A stretch of 7,856 nt of DNA, from contig JAAZLV010000169.1 in the NCBI GenBank assembly GCA_012799155.1, forward strand, positions 1 to 7,856, read 5' to 3'. Source of the DNA: Bacteroidales bacterium (GTDB taxonomy: Bacteria > Bacteroidota > Bacteroidia > Bacteroidales > Dysgonomonadaceae). Both the position numbers and the translations under genes were made by a program. How positions within the stretch are numbered: position 1 is the first letter of the stretch; every line of letters begins with the position of its first letter. The notes below the pieces were generated by a model. That model was not told the DNA's origin. It worked only from the letters and a program-made list of their open reading frames with translations, and made no database searches. Shown piece after piece: positions 1 to 6,756 of the stretch.

Positions 1-903
1 CCGGTATGGCACCTGGGCAAGAACAGCTCCGGCCTGGCAATTCGCTTTCGCAGCAACAGCACACAAATCTCGGCCAGGTGGAATTTGCTGGAAGATGTGA
101 ACTTGAATCATATGACCGATACCGGTATCAAAGGGCTCGACCTTTATGCCTGGAACGGTCAGCGATGGCAGTTTGTCAACAGTGGTCGTCCAACGGCAAA
201 AATGAACGAACAACTTATTATCTCCAGCATGACTCCTTTAGAAAGAGAGTTCATGCTCTACCTGCCACTCTACGACGGTATCTCAGCCATATCGATAGGT
301 GTAGATTCGTTGGCTACCATCAGCTCTCCGGTCATAACCATCCCATCAAGAAATGAACCGGTTATTTGCTACGGCACAAGTATTACCCAAGGTGGTTGTG
401 CCACGCGTGCCGGCATGTCATACACCAATATCCTGGGACGCATGATGAACAGGGAGGTGATCAACCTGGGATTCAGTGGCAACGGACAGCTCGATTACGA
501 GATTGCGAAACTGATGAGCCAACGTACAGATGCCGGGCTCTATATACTTGACTTCATCCCCAATGTCAACCTGGAACAAATCAGGGAGAAAACCGCACGG
601 TTTGTGGAGATTCTGCGCAATGAAAACAGTGAGATACCTCTCCTCTTTGTTGAATCGATTACTTTCACCCACTCCTTCTACGACAGGCACATTTTCGACA
701 CGGTAACGGAGAAAAACAAGGCCTTGAAAGAGGAAGTGGAGAAGTTACGCGCAGCGGGTCATAAAAACATTCACTATCTTTCAACGGACTACTTGATCGG
801 CAGTGATGAAGAGGCTACCGTCGATGGGATACACCTTACTGATCTAGGTTTTGTTCGCCTGGCAGAAAAGCTCTACGAAAAGATTAAGGAGATCAATCCC
901 TGA
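1..903 (+). CDS. SGNH/GDSL hydrolase (esterase), 5'-truncated by window edge
   Basis: The frame is open from base 1 to the TGA at 901-903, giving 300 residues without a start, so the N-terminus (probably a signal peptide and part of the first domain) lies outside the window. Numbered within the visible part, GLDLY at residues 45-49 is the signature of the GxDLY N-terminal beta domain that precedes the Lipase_GDSL_3 catalytic domain. Catalytic blocks follow in order: YGTSITQGG with the nucleophile Ser127; GFSGNG with the oxyanion Gly157; LDFIPNV with Asn188, the variant block III of this subfamily; and DGIH with Asp275 and His278. All SGNH residues are present, so the enzyme should be active. 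Family members hydrolyse esters, often acetyl groups on carbohydrates, but the substrate cannot be read from the sequence. Internal ATGs such as that at 85 lie inside the first domain and are not plausible starts. Confidence 0.9.
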   Translation, partial: PVWHLGKNSSGLAIRFRSNSTQISARWNLLEDVNLNHMTDTGIKGLDLYAWNGQRWQFVNSGRPTAKMNEQLIISSMTPLEREFMLYLPLYDGISAISIGVDSLATISSPVITIPSRNEPVICYGTSITQGGCATRAGMSYTNILGRMMNREVINLGFSGNGQLDYEIAKLMSQRTDAGLYILDFIPNVNLEQIREKTARFVEILRNENSEIPLLFVESITFTHSFYDRHIFDTVTEKNKALKEEVEKLRAAGHKNIHYLSTDYLIGSDEEATVDGIHLTDLGFVRLAEKLYEKIKEINP

Positions 904-979
904 TGCTTTTGAAGCAGTAATCTGTTATATTCTCGCCAACACATCGACATGTATCCCTTCTCTACCCTCTCATGTTCCT

Positions 980-1213
980 CTAATCATCTTTCGCCACAGC
1001 ACCATCTACCAGTGTGATAATCCTGCGAGCACGATCAATTACCCGCTGGTCGTGCGTGGAGTAAATCAGGGTGATTATCCAATTGCCCGAGAGGCCCAAG
1101 ATGGTGGTAAACTCCCCCTCAGAGAACGACATAGATACATTGTTGAGAATCTGTATCGGTACCACGATGCTATTGCATACCTTCGTCAGATTGTGGGTTT
1201 CAATTTTGTTCGT
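980..1213 (-). pseudogene. Relic of an ABC transporter ATPase (LolD/MacB type)
   Basis: On the minus strand a 77-codon frame from an ACG at 1213-1211 to the TAG at 982-980 reads as both ends of an ABC ATPase. The N-terminal part (KIETHNLTKV, then LNNVSMSFSEGEF) matches the usual start of LolD/MacB-type ATPases. The C-terminal part (STHDQRVIDRARRIITLVDG) contains the H-loop His and the end of the domain. Everything between Walker A and the H-loop is absent: Q-loop, signature motif and Walker B. Family members have about 220-240 residues, so about 150 are missing. Walker A, expected as GPSGSGKSTL, now reads GLSGNWIITL, without the catalytic Lys. The ACG follows an in-frame TAG and occupies the position of the expected ATG, so the start codon also appears lost. 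These proteins normally power lipoprotein release or efflux with an FtsX-type permease; no intact permease is visible. This copy cannot be functional. Confidence 0.8.
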
Positions 1214-1405
1214 CTACAGATTGTTGACTGAACGGTTGGTCAAAGATGAAGGATATTTTTTAATTCTGCATTTTTTTTATGTTAAATATTTGTTCTTTTT
1301 TTCAGCTACTGCCATGTCAGCAGATTCATGCCGGCATGCCGTAGCCCGGTATTATCTTTCTGCACCGGTCAGGCAGCTCATTCAGGCTGTTCCGATCAAT
1401 TATGA
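1214..1405. other. Non-coding stretch between ABC relic and LytTR promoter
   Basis: No convincing gene is visible on either strand. The section from about 1253 to 1302 is T-rich on the plus strand, with runs of six, eight and seven T. A perfect 12-bp palindrome, CATGCCGGCATG, lies at 1327-1338. On the minus strand this region would have been the upstream flank of the ABC ATPase when it was intact, so it may hold remains of that gene's promoter or of the preceding gene, but I could not recognise any protein in it. Confidence 0.5.
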
Positions 1406-1409
1406 TTGA

Positions 1410-1438
1410 TTGAGAGTCACCTAAAAATTGTATATTTG
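1410..1438 (+). promoter_or_regulatory. Bacteroidetes-type promoter for the LytTR gene
   Basis: TATATTTG at 1431-1438 is an exact match to the Bacteroidetes -7 element TAnnTTTG. A TTG at 1410-1412 sits 18 bp upstream, close to the usual spacing of the -33 element. Transcription would start near 1444, leaving a leader of roughly 18 nt before the ATG at 1462. Confidence 0.7.
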
Positions 1439-1461
1439 CACAAAAGAAGACCCCCGGTCAT

Positions 1462-2364
1462 ATGATGAAAACAGATTTAACAAGAATCAAAGCAATACTC
1501 ACCCGGCGATTTCCTCAAAACCTCCTTTTCAGGAGACCGTTGAGGGGAATGCTACTGCTGATTGTCTCTTTTTTTCTTTTCGCAATAATCTATAAGCCGA
1601 TTCATGTGCACGCAGCACAATCCTACAGTCTCGCGCTCACCATCCTTCTCTACGCTGTTTTCATAACATCCCCTATAATCGGCATCTTGCTGGTTATGAA
1701 GCATTGTGGCTGCTTTCCCCGGGCTGAAAAGTGGCAATTAAACCACGAGCTTATCTCGCTCCTGATTATTCTTGTTGCTATAGGTATCACTGTTTATTTT
1801 GCCGGGTTCTTCATAGAAGAGCCAAAGATGCGCTGGAATCTCTCCACCTTTTTCGATTCGATGCTCAGATCACTTCTGGTGGTCTTCATTCCGTTATTTC
1901 TACCTACACTGATTAACATACGTTATGCCCTTACCCCCGAAACATTTCAGCAATATCTTATCAGCAGGGAGGATGAGGTGCCGGCGGAGGATAGTGTTCA
2001 ACAGGTTTCCATAATCTCAAAAGCCAAACGGGAAGAGCTCCTTTTTCATACCCATGAGTTGATCTATGTGGAGTCGCAGGGCAATTATGTTACTTTCTAT
2101 TTTGACGACAACAGGAAACCGAACAGGGTAGTGATCCGGAATACGATCAGTGACGTCGCAGCCCAACTCGCACCCTACCCTTTTCTGATGCGAGTTCACC
2201 GTGCTTTCATCGTAAACCTGAAACAGGTAAGGTCAAAAAACGGAAACAGACTCGGATACAGATTGAAAGTGAATAGTTGTTCATCTGAAATTCCGGTATC
2301 GCGCAACAACACAAGTCAATTTGATACACGGATGCAAACGATGCAACGATCCGTTCATCAATAA
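1462..2364 (+). CDS. Membrane-bound LytTR-family transcriptional regulator
   Basis: This 300-residue protein has four predicted membrane helices (about residues 28-45, 56-79, 96-116 and 133-153) and a C-terminal LytTR DNA-binding domain (about 190-285). The LytTR hallmarks are IYVESQGNYVTFYF near 201-214, the FLMRVHRAFIVNL segment near 231-243, and IPVSR near 277-281. There is no receiver or kinase domain, so it is best read as a one-component regulator that senses something at or in the inner membrane and binds DNA on the cytoplasmic side; this is inference from architecture. The ATG at 1462 is immediately followed by a second ATG, so the start could be one codon later. The next gene on the same strand encodes an outer-membrane barrel protein 123 bp downstream, and LytTR-like direct repeats lie at the end of this gene, so the barrel gene is the likeliest target. 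Confidence 0.88.
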   Translation: MMKTDLTRIKAILTRRFPQNLLFRRPLRGMLLLIVSFFLFAIIYKPIHVHAAQSYSLALTILLYAVFITSPIIGILLVMKHCGCFPRAEKWQLNHELISLLIILVAIGITVYFAGFFIEEPKMRWNLSTFFDSMLRSLLVVFIPLFLPTLINIRYALTPETFQQYLISREDEVPAEDSVQQVSIISKAKREELLFHTHELIYVESQGNYVTFYFDDNRKPNRVVIRNTISDVAAQLAPYPFLMRVHRAFIVNLKQVRSKNGNRLGYRLKVNSCSSEIPVSRNNTSQFDTRMQTMQRSVHQ

Positions 2365-2378
2365 GAGCAGCTGTTCAT
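2350..2378 (+). promoter_or_regulatory. Candidate LytTR operator (two direct repeats)
   Basis: TCCGTTCAT at 2350-2358 fits the published LytTR consensus [TA][AC][CA]GTTN[AG][TG] at every position. A second copy, GCTGTTCAT at 2370-2378, fits at seven of nine. The spacing is 20 bp start to start (11-bp spacer), close to the 12-13-bp spacer described for this family and to two helical turns, so both sites would face the same side of the DNA. The first repeat overlaps the last codons of the LytTR gene, and the pair lies about 110-138 bp before the barrel gene start. The consensus is quoted from memory, and binding is an inference. Confidence 0.45.
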
Positions 2379-2487
2379 CCCAAATCACAATCTCTTTCCT
2401 GCCTTTTATCACAAATAATTGCCATCTATCCCCATAAATTGGAATAGATCTAGAATCATGCTTCATTCGCATTCAAATCAAAAATAA

Positions 2488-4842
2488 ATGAATGCGATGA
2501 AGATCAAAAGAATCATCATTCAGATTGTCCTGTATTTGGCCCTTGCCGGATGGATGATGGGGCAAGAGACAGTCACCCTCACCGGCATCGTGAAGGAGAA
2601 AAGCAGTGGACTGCCGGTCCCCTTTGCCACTATCAGGCTAAATCAGCTGAAGGAGGTGCAAGGAGAGATGTTTCCTCCCATAAGCAGCGATCTGGAGGGA
2701 TTGTTCACCTATCACAAGGTGCCGGTAGGCAGCTACCGCTTACGTGTCACCTCCGTCGGGCAGAAAGATTGGGTGAGTGATCTGACCATATCGGCTACAG
2801 AACACTATCATATTGGATCTATCCTGATGGAAGATACAACCTATCACATTTCCGAAACAGTGATCCTGGGGCAGCGGGTGGTGCCTGAAACGGTCAAGGA
2901 TAAGGTTGTATATCCTGTCACCACCAATATGATTGCCGCGTCGGGTAATACGTCTGATATGCTGAAATACATTCCCGGTGTACAGGTCGATCTGAAACAG
3001 CATATAAGACTCGATGGCAGCGATGAATTACTGTTGCTGGTTGATGGACGGGAGCGAGACATGAGCTACCTGAAAAGAATTAACCCCTCTGATATCTCAA
3101 AGGTGGAAGTCTTTCGGACACCTCCTCCTGAATTCAGCGGTGCTGCGAGTGGTGTGATCAACATTGTGCTGAAAGAAGGGATGAAGAGAGGTTTCAGCAG
3201 CAGGCTTTTCTCTGAAATCCCGACCACTAAATCGTTTGTCTATTCCTTTCCATCTGCTCAACTCGACTACAACAACAGAAAAATCGCACTCCATCTCTCA
3301 TATACAGGAGAGATCAATTATGAACTGATCAACGAAACCGACAGCATAATGTTCCGTAAGGCCCCATTACCGTTGAGGATAAGTTCCAATGAAAAGGTAA
3401 GACAGACGAACTTGTCGCACAAATTGAACCATGCCATTGAATACAAAATCACACCCCGCAATCAGATCATTTATGAAGGTTCATGGAATCCATACTCTTA
3501 TGAGCAGGATGGAGTGATGAAGTTCCGGGTAACAGGGAGGGAACAGCAAGCAATGACAAGCAACAGGGAGGAGCATGACAAAAACCTCAACATCAGCAAC
3601 TCTCTCTATTACAGGCATCACCTCAGCGACAACAGATCAACCCTATCGGTAGATCTCAATCATGGTTTCCTCAGGGCAGACAACAAGATCATCTACAGAG
3701 GGCTGGGAGGAGATAATTCCTTCTCTGCTATCAACAGGGAGAGAGCGAAGCAACACCTGGGTTATATAAAAGCCGATGGATCTTTTCAGGCGGCAGCACA
3801 GACAAAACTGAATGTCGGTTTTCAGTGGCAGTTTCAATCCATGGGTGATGGCTCTACCGGCTTCAGCTATCACGAACAGCTGTATGCCCTTCACGGATCT
3901 GTCGCACATCAATTCAACGGTTCAGTGCTCCAAGCCGGCATGCGTACTGAATATGCTGAAGGCGTTTTGAACGGTGATTCTCCAAAGCAGAAGATCAAGC
4001 TCCTGCCGTTCTTCTCTTGTCAATTCCAGATGAAAGGTACAAAGCAGATCACCATCACCTACCGGTCTGGGATAAAGAGACCTTCGATGTTTCAACTCAA
4101 CCCCACCCGTTATATCCTGAACCCCTATGCTGTGAAGATGGGCAATCCGCAGTTAAAACCGGTCTCTTCGCACTCACTTCATACAGAATATTCAGGACGG
4201 TTTCATCAAAATCATCTTTCCCTTCGGCTTTTCTATGACAAAGTGAATCATGCGATACAACCACTCACAGTGCTGAACGATGAGAACAAGCTGTTGACAA
4301 AACCCTGTAACCTTGGGGTGTTGCATCAATTTGGAGGCCAGATGACAGCCATCGTGAAAATGGGTTGCTTCACCATCTATCCCTCAGTACGACTTTACAG
4401 GCAGCAGACCCGTCCCAACAGCCTGGCTGTTGACAACGGGGTTGAGGAGCGCAGGGAGATGGTTCTTGAAACAGAACTATCAGCTATCCTCTCTCTGGCT
4501 TATCAGACCGCTCTATCAGCATCGTTCCATTATGCTACTCCCACCATTGGCATGCAGCATCGCAGTTATTGTGATGCTCTCTACACGCTTTCAGCTGACA
4601 AGAGATTCGGGAAAAACCTAAAACTGGGTCTCATTGCCGCACTACCCTTTGCAGGATCATTTGTCTACCAGGCAAATGATACCGAGTCGGCCCAATTTTT
4701 CAGCAACCACTCCGGATATCTACAGCTACCCGTAATCCCTGTCATGCTCCGGTTCACATGGCAGATTCAGAGCGGGAAGATTGATAAAAAGATGGAAAGA
4801 GAGCGGCTTGAACTCTCCAGGAGGTCGAAAAAAGGGTTCTGA
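2488..4842 (+). CDS. Outer-membrane beta-barrel protein, TonB-receptor-like (OMP_b-brl_3 type)
   Basis: This 784-residue protein has an N-terminal signal peptide (residues 1 to about 25: basic MKIKR, then a hydrophobic stretch ending before QET). Next comes a CarboxypepD_reg-like beta-sandwich (about 28-115, with VTLTGIVKEKSSGLPVPFATIRL at its start) and a plug-like domain (about 125-235, including SDMLKYIPGVQVD and SGVINIVLKEG). The remainder is a long barrel of alternating aromatic and polar strands, as in the outer membrane beta-barrel protein family of Bacteroidetes. Related proteins sit in the outer membrane; some probably take up substrates with TonB, but no clear TonB box is visible, and the ligand is unknown. 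It lacks the features of a SusC protein, and no SusD partner lies next to it. The C-terminus extends past the last strand with a charged tail. Methionines at codons 1 and 4 are both possible starts. Its most likely regulator is the upstream LytTR gene. Confidence 0.88.
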   Translation: MNAMKIKRIIIQIVLYLALAGWMMGQETVTLTGIVKEKSSGLPVPFATIRLNQLKEVQGEMFPPISSDLEGLFTYHKVPVGSYRLRVTSVGQKDWVSDLTISATEHYHIGSILMEDTTYHISETVILGQRVVPETVKDKVVYPVTTNMIAASGNTSDMLKYIPGVQVDLKQHIRLDGSDELLLLVDGRERDMSYLKRINPSDISKVEVFRTPPPEFSGAASGVINIVLKEGMKRGFSSRLFSEIPTTKSFVYSFPSAQLDYNNRKIALHLSYTGEINYELINETDSIMFRKAPLPLRISSNEKVRQTNLSHKLNHAIEYKITPRNQIIYEGSWNPYSYEQDGVMKFRVTGREQQAMTSNREEHDKNLNISNSLYYRHHLSDNRSTLSVDLNHGFLRADNKIIYRGLGGDNSFSAINRERAKQHLGYIKADGSFQAAAQTKLNVGFQWQFQSMGDGSTGFSYHEQLYALHGSVAHQFNGSVLQAGMRTEYAEGVLNGDSPKQKIKLLPFFSCQFQMKGTKQITITYRSGIKRPSMFQLNPTRYILNPYAVKMGNPQLKPVSSHSLHTEYSGRFHQNHLSLRLFYDKVNHAIQPLTVLNDENKLLTKPCNLGVLHQFGGQMTAIVKMGCFTIYPSVRLYRQQTRPNSLAVDNGVEERREMVLETELSAILSLAYQTALSASFHYATPTIGMQHRSYCDALYTLSADKRFGKNLKLGLIAALPFAGSFVYQANDTESAQFFSNHSGYLQLPVIPVMLRFTWQIQSGKIDKKMERERLELSRRSKKGF

Positions 4843-4861
4843 AAAGAATATGACACAGCAG

Positions 4862-4894
4862 ATAAATAAAACGGCAACCCATTGAGGATTGCCG
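4862..4894 (-). terminator. Intrinsic terminator after dnaJ
   Basis: On the minus strand, 38 nt after the dnaJ stop, a hairpin with stem CGGCAA/TTGCCG (4889-4894 with 4872-4877), one mismatch, two further G-C pairs and a five-base loop is followed directly by TTTTATTTAT. This is the usual form of a rho-independent terminator. On the plus strand the same hairpin lacks a following T-run, so it should act poorly as a terminator for the convergent barrel gene. Confidence 0.8.
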
Positions 4895-4931
4895 CAGTTC
4901 TGCCCATGTGCAGTCTGTATTGATTGGTTTG

Positions 4932-6089
4932 TCAATCAAACATCTTCCTGAATTTGTTGAATACGCTTTTGCGTGCGGAAGCGGAAGGGACAAAGCTTTC
5001 CGATTTGTTCATATCTTCCAGCTGCTTGCGTTCCTTGTCGGTGAGGTTCTCCGGAACGTAGACGTTTACGTTGATCAACTCGTCGCCTCTACCGTATCCA
5101 TTCACGGATGGAAGCCCCTTGTTGCGCAGGCGGAGTACCTTGCCAGGTTGTGTGCCCGGATCGATCTTCACCTTGGCAATACCATCAATAGTGGGCACCT
5201 CTACAGTCCCACCCAAAGCGGCAGTCGGGAAGCTGAGAAAGAGATTGAAGATTACGTCGTTCTCGTCCCGAATCAGGTTGGGATCCTGTTCCTCCTCAAT
5301 CACGATGAGCAGGTCGCCGTTTACCCCTCCTCTGCGGGCGGCATTGCCCTTGCCAGACATGGAGAGCTGCATACCCTCGGCTACTCCGGCAGGGATGCGG
5401 ATGGAGATCACCTCTTCCTCGCGCACGATACCCTCACCGTTGCAGTGGGCACACTTCTTGGAGATCGACTTCCCCTCACCATTGCATGTGGGGCAGGTGG
5501 ATGAGGTTTGCATCTGTCCAAGGATGGTATTGGCCACGCGGGTGACCACACCCGAACCGTTACAGGTGGAGCAGGTTGTTTGAGAAGTACCATGTTCCGA
5601 ACCGTTGCCGTCACAATGCGAGCAGGAGACGTATTTCTTCACCTTGATTTTCTTCTCCACACCGTTGAGGATCTCCTTGAGTGTGAGCTTCACCTTCACC
5701 CTCAGGTCGGAGCCACGGTTCACACGTCGGCCGCGTTGACTGCCACCAAAGCCGCCGAAGCCGCCGAAGCCTCCAAAATGACCACCGAAGATGTCGCCGA
5801 ATTGCGAGAAGATGTCGTCCATAGACATGCCACCTCCAAATCCACCACCGGAAGCAGCACCACCCACTCCGGCATGACCGTACTGGTCATAACGGGCTCG
5901 TTTGTTCTCGTCGCTCAACACCTCATACGCTTCTGCTGCTTCCTTAAACTTCTCCTCGGCCTCCTTATTCCCCGGATTCTTGTCCGGGTGAAATTGTATG
6001 GCCTTCTTCCTGTAGGCTTTCTTGATCTCCTCGGCAGAGGCGCTCTTGGGTATCTCCAGTATCTCGTAAAAATCTCTCTTTGCTGCCAT
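4932..6089 (-). CDS. dnaJ: Chaperone protein DnaJ (Hsp40)
   Basis: DnaJ delivers unfolded clients to DnaK and stimulates its ATPase in the cytoplasm. The 385-residue product has the full class I layout. The J domain covers about residues 5-70, with HPD at 34-36. A Gly/Phe-rich linker runs from about 74 to 117 and contains FGG repeats. The zinc-binding region has four CxxCxGxG motifs starting at Cys156, 173, 199 and 213, all complete. Two beta-rich client-binding domains and a C-terminal tail follow. I chose the ATG at 6089-6087, giving [11 protein letters not shown], the normal DnaJ start. An in-frame ATG five codons upstream (6104) lies inside the end of grpE and would add MWGNK, which is not typical. 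The grpE stop and this start are separated by one base (TAAGATG), so translation is probably coupled. A GGGGGAA stretch just upstream could help ribosome binding, although such sites matter little in Bacteroidetes. Confidence 0.97.
   Translation of the reverse strand: MAAKRDFYEILEIPKSASAEEIKKAYRKKAIQFHPDKNPGNKEAEEKFKEAAEAYEVLSDENKRARYDQYGHAGVGGAASGGGFGGGMSMDDIFSQFGDIFGGHFGGFGGFGGFGGSQRGRRVNRGSDLRVKVKLTLKEILNGVEKKIKVKKYVSCSHCDGNGSEHGTSQTTCSTCNGSGVVTRVANTILGQMQTSSTCPTCNGEGKSISKKCAHCNGEGIVREEEVISIRIPAGVAEGMQLSMSGKGNAARRGGVNGDLLIVIEEEQDPNLIRDENDVIFNLFLSFPTAALGGTVEVPTIDGIAKVKIDPGTQPGKVLRLRNKGLPSVNGYGRGDELINVNVYVPENLTDKERKQLEDMNKSESFVPSASARKSVFNKFRKMFD
5743..5778 (-). repeat. 9-bp tandem repeat encoding the DnaJ Gly/Phe linker
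   Basis: Four head-to-tail 9-bp units (plus-strand CCACCAAAG, CCGCCGAAG twice, then CCTCCAAAA) encode the FGG repeats of the DnaJ Gly/Phe region. The two central units are identical. Copy number could change by slippage while keeping the frame. Confidence 0.65.
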
Positions 6090-6090
6090 C

Positions 6091-6675
6091 TTATTCCCCC
6101 ACAATCACTTTTGGGAACCGAATGATCTTCTCGTTCAGTTCATATCCTTTCTGTATGCAGTCGATCACCATCCCTTTCTGCGTCTCTTCCTGCGCGGGGA
6201 TGGTGGTCACAGCCTCAAAGCGGTCGGCATCAAACGGTAATCCGATCGATTCAATCTCCTTCACGCCATGCTGACCGAGGAAAGTGATGAACTTGCCGTA
6301 AATCAGGTCCATCCCTTCCAGCATCGCATCCTTGTCCTCTGCCGCGTGCAGTGCGGTGAGCGCTCTTTCAAAGTCGTCAACCAGACCGATGATATCGAGC
6401 AGTACCCTCTCACCGCCGTTTTTAATCAACTCCGATTTCTCTTTCAATGTCCGTTTACGAAAGTTGTCAAACTCGGCATGCAGTCGCAGGTAGCTGTTGT
6501 TCAACTCATCATACTTTTCCTGAAGTTGTGACAACTTCTCATCGGAAACTGACTCTTCTGTCATATTGTCTTCTGTTTCAGCCTGTGGAGTATTATTCTG
6601 CGCTGTTGCCTTTTCCTCCATCATCTCCTCATCACGCTCAGTGGGAGACTGTTTCGTATCTTTATTTTTTGTCAT
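6091..6675 (-). CDS. grpE: GrpE nucleotide exchange factor
   Basis: GrpE releases ADP from DnaK and so completes the DnaK-DnaJ chaperone cycle in the cytoplasm. The 194-residue product begins with a charged, low-complexity stretch (about 1-42). A long coiled coil follows (about 43-90, including [15 protein letters not shown]), then a helical segment (about 90-137), and then the C-terminal beta domain that contacts DnaK. That domain has [17 protein letters not shown] near 145-161, [17 protein letters not shown] near 176-192, and ends in VGE. Length and layout are normal. The position usually occupied by His before EAV is Phe here, and the usual RxAKV segment reads RFPKV; both look like natural variation. 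The gene lies directly before dnaJ and starts 79 bp after the HD-domain gene on the same strand. Confidence 0.96.
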   Translation of the reverse strand: MTKNKDTKQSPTERDEEMMEEKATAQNNTPQAETEDNMTEESVSDEKLSQLQEKYDELNNSYLRLHAEFDNFRKRTLKEKSELIKNGGERVLLDIIGLVDDFERALTALHAAEDKDAMLEGMDLIYGKFITFLGQHGVKEIESIGLPFDADRFEAVTTIPAQEETQKGMVIDCIQKGYELNEKIIRFPKVIVGE

Positions 6676-6709
6676 ATCTGATTAATTTCTTTGGTTAAGA
6701 AATGAGACT

Positions 6710-6722
6710 GCAAATAGTTTGC
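6710..6722 (-). promoter_or_regulatory. Inverted repeat upstream of grpE
   Basis: GCAAACTATTTGC (minus strand) is a perfect 5-3-5 inverted repeat 35 nt before the grpE start codon. It could be an operator, and its right half contains TTTG of a possible weak -7 element (ACTATTTG), but a convincing -33 partner is lacking. A CIRCE-type HrcA operator is not present. Function is uncertain. Confidence 0.3.
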
Positions 6723-6723
6723 C

Positions 6724-6756
6724 AAAAATAAGCAGGGAGATGCTATCGGACATCTC
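6724..6756 (-). terminator. Possible weak terminator after the HD-domain gene
   Basis: On the minus strand the stop codon of the HD-domain gene runs into a 6-bp stem GAGATG/CATCTC (6751-6756 with 6737-6742) with an eight-base loop. After five more bases comes TTATTTTT. The stem is short and the T-run is displaced, so termination may be partial. If real, it would reduce read-through into grpE, which would then need its own promoter. Confidence 0.3.

Noticed and set aside
904..916. TGCTT-TTG-AAGCA hairpin right after the SGNH hydrolase stop as a terminator
   Set aside because: The stem is only five pairs and no T-run follows.
1253..1302. T-tracts as an intrinsic terminator
   Set aside because: No stable hairpin precedes them on the plus strand, and on the minus strand they would be A-tracts upstream of the relic.
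851..1409. Plus-strand open frames of 126 and 112 codons between the esterase and the LytTR gene
   Set aside because: They lie opposite the ABC relic or in T-rich DNA, and their translations look like no known protein.
2435..2442. TAAATTGG as the barrel gene promoter
   Set aside because: It has one mismatch to TAnnTTTG and no well-spaced -33 element, so I did not list it as a feature.
6090..6104. DnaJ start at the ATG at 6104
   Set aside because: It would overlap the end of grpE and add MWGNK before the canonical [11 protein letters not shown]; the ATG at 6089 directly after the grpE stop fits better.
4908..6125. Several long open frames on the plus strand opposite dnaJ
   Set aside because: They are antisense to a well-supported dnaJ and arise from its GC-rich codons; their translations show no recognisable domain.
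6686..6702. TTTCTT/AAGAAA hairpin 11-27 nt before the grpE start as an RNA thermometer
   Set aside because: The stem is almost all A-U with a five-base loop, too weak to claim a structure that controls translation.
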